Made by a program: the position numbers and the translations under genes
Assembly (NCBI GenBank): GCA_949825045.1
Contig: OX463813.1
Coordinates: 27,014,001 to 27,078,000, forward strand
Source of the DNA: Argyresthia goedartella
Taxonomy: Eukaryota; Arthropoda; Insecta; Lepidoptera; Argyresthiidae
Direction of reading: 5' to 3'
Length of the DNA: 64,000 bases
Shown: piece by piece, positions 61,079 to 64,000 of the stretch
Numbering within the stretch: position 1 is the first letter of the stretch
Layout of the letters: each line of letters starts with the position of its first letter
The notes under the pieces: model-generated
What the model was told of the DNA's origin: nothing
The model's input: only the letters and a program-made list of their open reading frames with translations
The model's database searches: none

Positions 61079-62747
61079 CTATTCTTGTCGTCTGGGTGGC
61101 GAGCGGTTGCCACACCAAGCGGTACCCCACTCCTGGAGCGGGCGGCGGTGTCCAAGCATGACCGCTCGCTCTGGGGGTTCAAATCGGCCCATCCGATGGG
61201 GGAGGGGGGGGTCATAGTGACCCACGTCATGTGGGAGGTCATGGTGTCCTACCCGCCCGGAGCGGGGCCAGCGGTTTTCCAACCGGGGCCATTCGGCCAT
61301 AGGTGGCGATGGCAAGCGACTTGCCCTCGGCGGCGGACGGCGATCCGTCGCTGCACAGTGCTGCCTAGGGGGCGAGGAGCGTACCTCGCGCCTAGTATCA
61401 ATATTCGGTGGGGGAGATGTGCGGCGATCCAAAGAGCGGGGGGCCTCTCGGATCTCAACAGGAGAGGCACGATCCCGGCTGCCGCGCTCAATGTACCAGC
61501 TCGTGTGGGGCTCCCTTTGATCTACCTGGTGGTGCGCGTTGGCGCACAATAGCTCCAGGTGGCTGCCTCTGCAGTGTGTGCAGGGCTTGGCACGATCGCA
61601 GTCGCGCTGAAAATGGTCTCCCAGGCATCAGAAGCATAGGCGTCGCGCTTTCGCAATCCGGCGGCGCGAGCCAACATGAAGCGCGAGGAATGACCGGCAA
61701 TTTTTTATAAAATGGTTACCCTAACAATAGGCGCAAACATTTGCATTCTGTGTGACAGCAAAACGAGGGGGAGCGCTCCTCGGAGGCGTGCTTTTCCACG
61801 CGCGCGCTGTCTCTTTAGCCCGCCGTGCTGGCGGCTGGGCAGCCTCGAGCACACCAGAATTGTCAATCATCCTGCACTCGTCCTCGAGGAATTTAACGAG
61901 GTCATCAAAGGGAGGCAGGTAGGTGGCGCTGTTTCCAACATATTTCTGTTCGAAGCGAGCTTTCAAGTCCGTGGGCAATTTATTCAAAATGATATGCAAT
62001 AGTAAAAATGACCAATGGTCCACGGGCAACTTTAAGCTGCGCAGTGCGTTATAAGCAACAAGTAGCGGGTTAAGTAGGTCACTGCGCAGGGACGATAACC
62101 TGCTGACGGCGCGCAGACCCAAAATTTGACCGACGTGGGTGTCTGCTAAACTCCTCAGATTTTGCTACCTACTTTGCAAAAGATCAAAGCGATCTTATAA
62201 TTTTCGTGAGCGTTAAGTGTTTTATCAAACCAATTGCTTCTCCGCTTGATGCTGAAAGCAAATTTGCCATTTTTTGCGATGGCGTGAAATCTTCCCTAGC
62301 GTCTACCAGGCTTTCAAAAAGGTTTTTAAAGGCAACCCAGCCATCCAAACGTCCGTCAAAGTGGGGAAGATCCAAAGTCGGGAGACGGCTCAAAAGCGCC
62401 GGAGATGTGTGTTTAGTCTCCGACGGTGTAGTCCCATCCCGCATTCTCAATATCTCCCGCGAACGCTGGGTGATTTGGTCTGCCATGTCATGAATCTGCT
62501 CAATATCAGCCTCGACTCGGTTGCGCTCGACTTGTGAGTAGAGCTCGAGGAACACTTCGTCAACAGCTTCCAAGTACTTGAAATAACAGTCGGACACATT
62601 TTTAAAGTAGCCGGGCAGCTTCTCGAATCGGTCTAGGAGTGCATCGTGTCGGTCGAGTCTGTCAACCAAAGCCGCAGCGGCGATGAACCATCTCGAGTGG
62701 CTCCTAATACTGGCCACGGCAGACTTAGCCGTCCTTAATTCGGCCAT
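61079..62747 (-). pseudogene. BEL copy B Gag (frameshifted)
   Basis: The likely start is ATG 62747 (MAELRTAKSAVASIRSHSRW), matching copy A's MSLSEIQKG... N-terminus; the longer ORF upstream is leader. DUF1759 motifs: LPTLDLPHFDGRLDGWVAF and FKNLFESLVDAREDFT. A break near 62170 leads to ADTHVGQILGLRAVSRLSSL and WSFLLLHIILNKLP, to a zinc knuckle beginning VCAYC followed at once by TAG. A further shift gives LCFWCLGDHFQRDC and CTHCRGSHLELLC. A Pro/Arg-rich tail runs to 61079. Confidence 0.83.
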
Positions 62748-63234
62748 GGTACACAGGGCACAAAAACAATTAATAAAAAAAAAAAAACTTAAAATTAACA
62801 AAACAAATTTGGCACTAGTACAATATTTATTATAAATCTGACCAATAAATAGCAGTCTGAGAAGCAAAATTAAATTTTAATAAAAACAAAAACAAACAAT
62901 CTTAATATTAAATGGCCGAGCTCCTGCAGCAATATTTTAAAATTGCTCAAATATTAATACTATTGAGCAACGAATGTGGCTTTCAGTGTGCAATTCAGTG
63001 CACAATAGTATCAAAATAAACTGCAAAATCAAAGTATTTTGCATGACAGGAGAAATTTTTCAAAAGTTCAATTTTCTTTGCCGAGCGACAAGCAATAAGC
63101 CAAAAACGCTTCAATATACAAACATACAAGCTCGGTTAAATAATATCCAATAGTTTAGATTAACCGACCAAATTTTAACTTTTTTAAACAAAATTTTTAA
63201 ACAACAACAACAGCAAAACATAGACCTATCAACC

Positions 63235-63250
63235 ACGCTCTGCTACCAAA
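63235..63250 (-). promoter_or_regulatory. Primer-binding site of BEL copy B
   Basis: On the minus strand TTTGGTAGCAGAGCG follows the 5' LTR after a few bases, the position and wording expected for a tRNA primer site in BEL-type elements. The tRNA species was not assigned. Confidence 0.65.
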
Positions 63251-63254
63251 AATA

Positions 63255-63848
63255 TTTTACTCGAGATAGCTGACAAAATGAATTTGACCTTTGAACGCGC
63301 TGGGCCCATTGAATAATGTTTAAAGTGTCTTCTTATTTTGTCAGCTGCCTCACTGAGTGCATACAGTCGTGATACGCAACTAAAAGGAAACCTTAACCTA
63401 AAATAATTAGCAACAAGGAAAATGTGAAAGCTATAGTTATAAATATAAATAGTTACCTCCAAACCACGTCGCTCGAAATGACCACGTATGGTGACGACAG
63501 GGTTGGATAGGAGTAAACAAGGGGGGCTAGGAATATTAGTAAGAAGGGTTACTTGTCATCTCCTCGCCGGAGGCGTCTTCAGCGGCGGATTTATATCAAT
63601 AACACCTTCACAAAGGATCACGCCCAATAAATAAACAACTATAGGCACCAAATGCGTGGAAAATCCATGGAAAATCAGCAAACATATTCAAAACACCAAA
63701 AAACAGCAAGCACATGTCCACCGGTGACAAGAGTCCGTGTCGCCAATTGACAGTTCTAGTGAGGAGACACGCGAATGAGTAGTGACGTACCTACCTGCGT
63801 GAGTAACAACAATAGAACTGTAAACTATATTTATACTTATTCTAAACA
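63255..63848 (-). repeat. 5' LTR of BEL copy B
   Basis: 594 bp, homologous over its length to 52295-52910. Its inner end reads TT where the other LTR has TG, a point change. It lacks about 20 bp including the second arm of the GGGGGGCTAGG hairpin. It would carry the promoter and polyadenylation signals. Confidence 0.9.
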
Positions 63849-64000
63849 AAAGGAGACGTCTCAAATCCAATTAAAAGAACCCAGGCCCCAGCGTTAATGA
63901 AATGTATCTCAAAATGAAGTTTATTCTCTGCTAAAATCTCAAATGTAAATACATTATTTATCAAAATGAGTTAGTGCGATAGTCGTCGCTAAAGTTGTGT
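63849..64000. other. Right target-site duplication AAAGG and flank
   Basis: 63849-63853 is AAAGG, matching 52290-52294. The remaining bases are host intron without a recognised feature. Confidence 0.7.

Larger units (their letters stand above)
52295..63848 (-). mobile_element. BEL/Pao LTR retrotransposon, copy B (complete ends, degenerate inside)
   Basis: Two homologous LTRs (52295-52910 and 63255-63848) are in direct orientation, with a 5-bp target duplication, a primer-binding site beside the right LTR and a polypurine tract beside the left. Gag, protease, RT, RNase H and integrase remnants lie between them on the minus strand. LINE E (56074-60873) interrupts the protease region. It sits in the intron after host exon 4, antisense to the gene. 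Diverged LTRs and broken frames show an old insertion. Confidence 0.92.

Noticed and set aside
62748..62867. Upstream extension of BEL copy B Gag
   Set aside because: A hydrophobic, low-complexity extension before MAELRT; alignment with copy A places the start at 62747.

Overview
The window is eukaryotic nuclear DNA from an insect, most likely a moth or butterfly. The signs are long AT-rich introns, tRNA-derived SINEs, and a dense load of nested retrotransposons (BEL/Pao, DIRS-like, several Jockey/CR1-group LINEs) of the kinds common in Lepidoptera. There are no bacterial operons. The species cannot be named from sequence alone.

The only host gene I can support is easy to miss because its exons are short. 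Four exons on the + strand (24141-24276, 40934-41047, 48486-48571, 51521-51634) have good splice signals and join in one continuous reading frame. They encode a complete V-type immunoglobulin domain and the start of a second, resembling the insect Sidestep family of cell-surface receptors. Earlier and later exons lie outside the window or were not recognised. The roughly 16.7, 7.4 and 2.9 kb introns are mostly mobile DNA.

Layout: 1-9416 is a decayed BEL/Pao retrotransposon (copy A, +), split inside its Gag zinc knuckle by an antisense LINE (LINE A, 1530-6712) whose two ORFs are both open. A 5'-truncated DIRS-like element with a tyrosine recombinase and a 64-bp perfect inverted repeat follows (9417-13006). 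From 13 to 24 kb there are SINEs, three copies of a foldback MITE, other dispersed repeats and a long-TIR foldback element. From 24.1 to 51.6 kb is the host gene, with LINE B (24983-29090, antisense), Jockey-type LINE C (about 32686-38104, sense, broken) and LINE D (41645-46640, antisense) in its introns. From 52295 to 63848 (- strand) is BEL/Pao copy B with both LTRs, primer-binding site, polypurine tract and a 5-bp AAAGG target duplication; LINE E sits in its protease region.

The retrotransposons show recurring designs. In all five LINEs the reverse-transcriptase ORF lies in the +1 frame of the ORF that overlaps its start, and in LINEs A and D no AUG precedes the endonuclease core. Two LINEs pair a PHD-like finger with a domain like the baculovirus FP protein. 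Both BEL copies keep a stem-loop directly before the polypurine tract and have lost part of the integrase core. Five scattered copies of one LINE-tail repeat keep the same 3' stem-loop.
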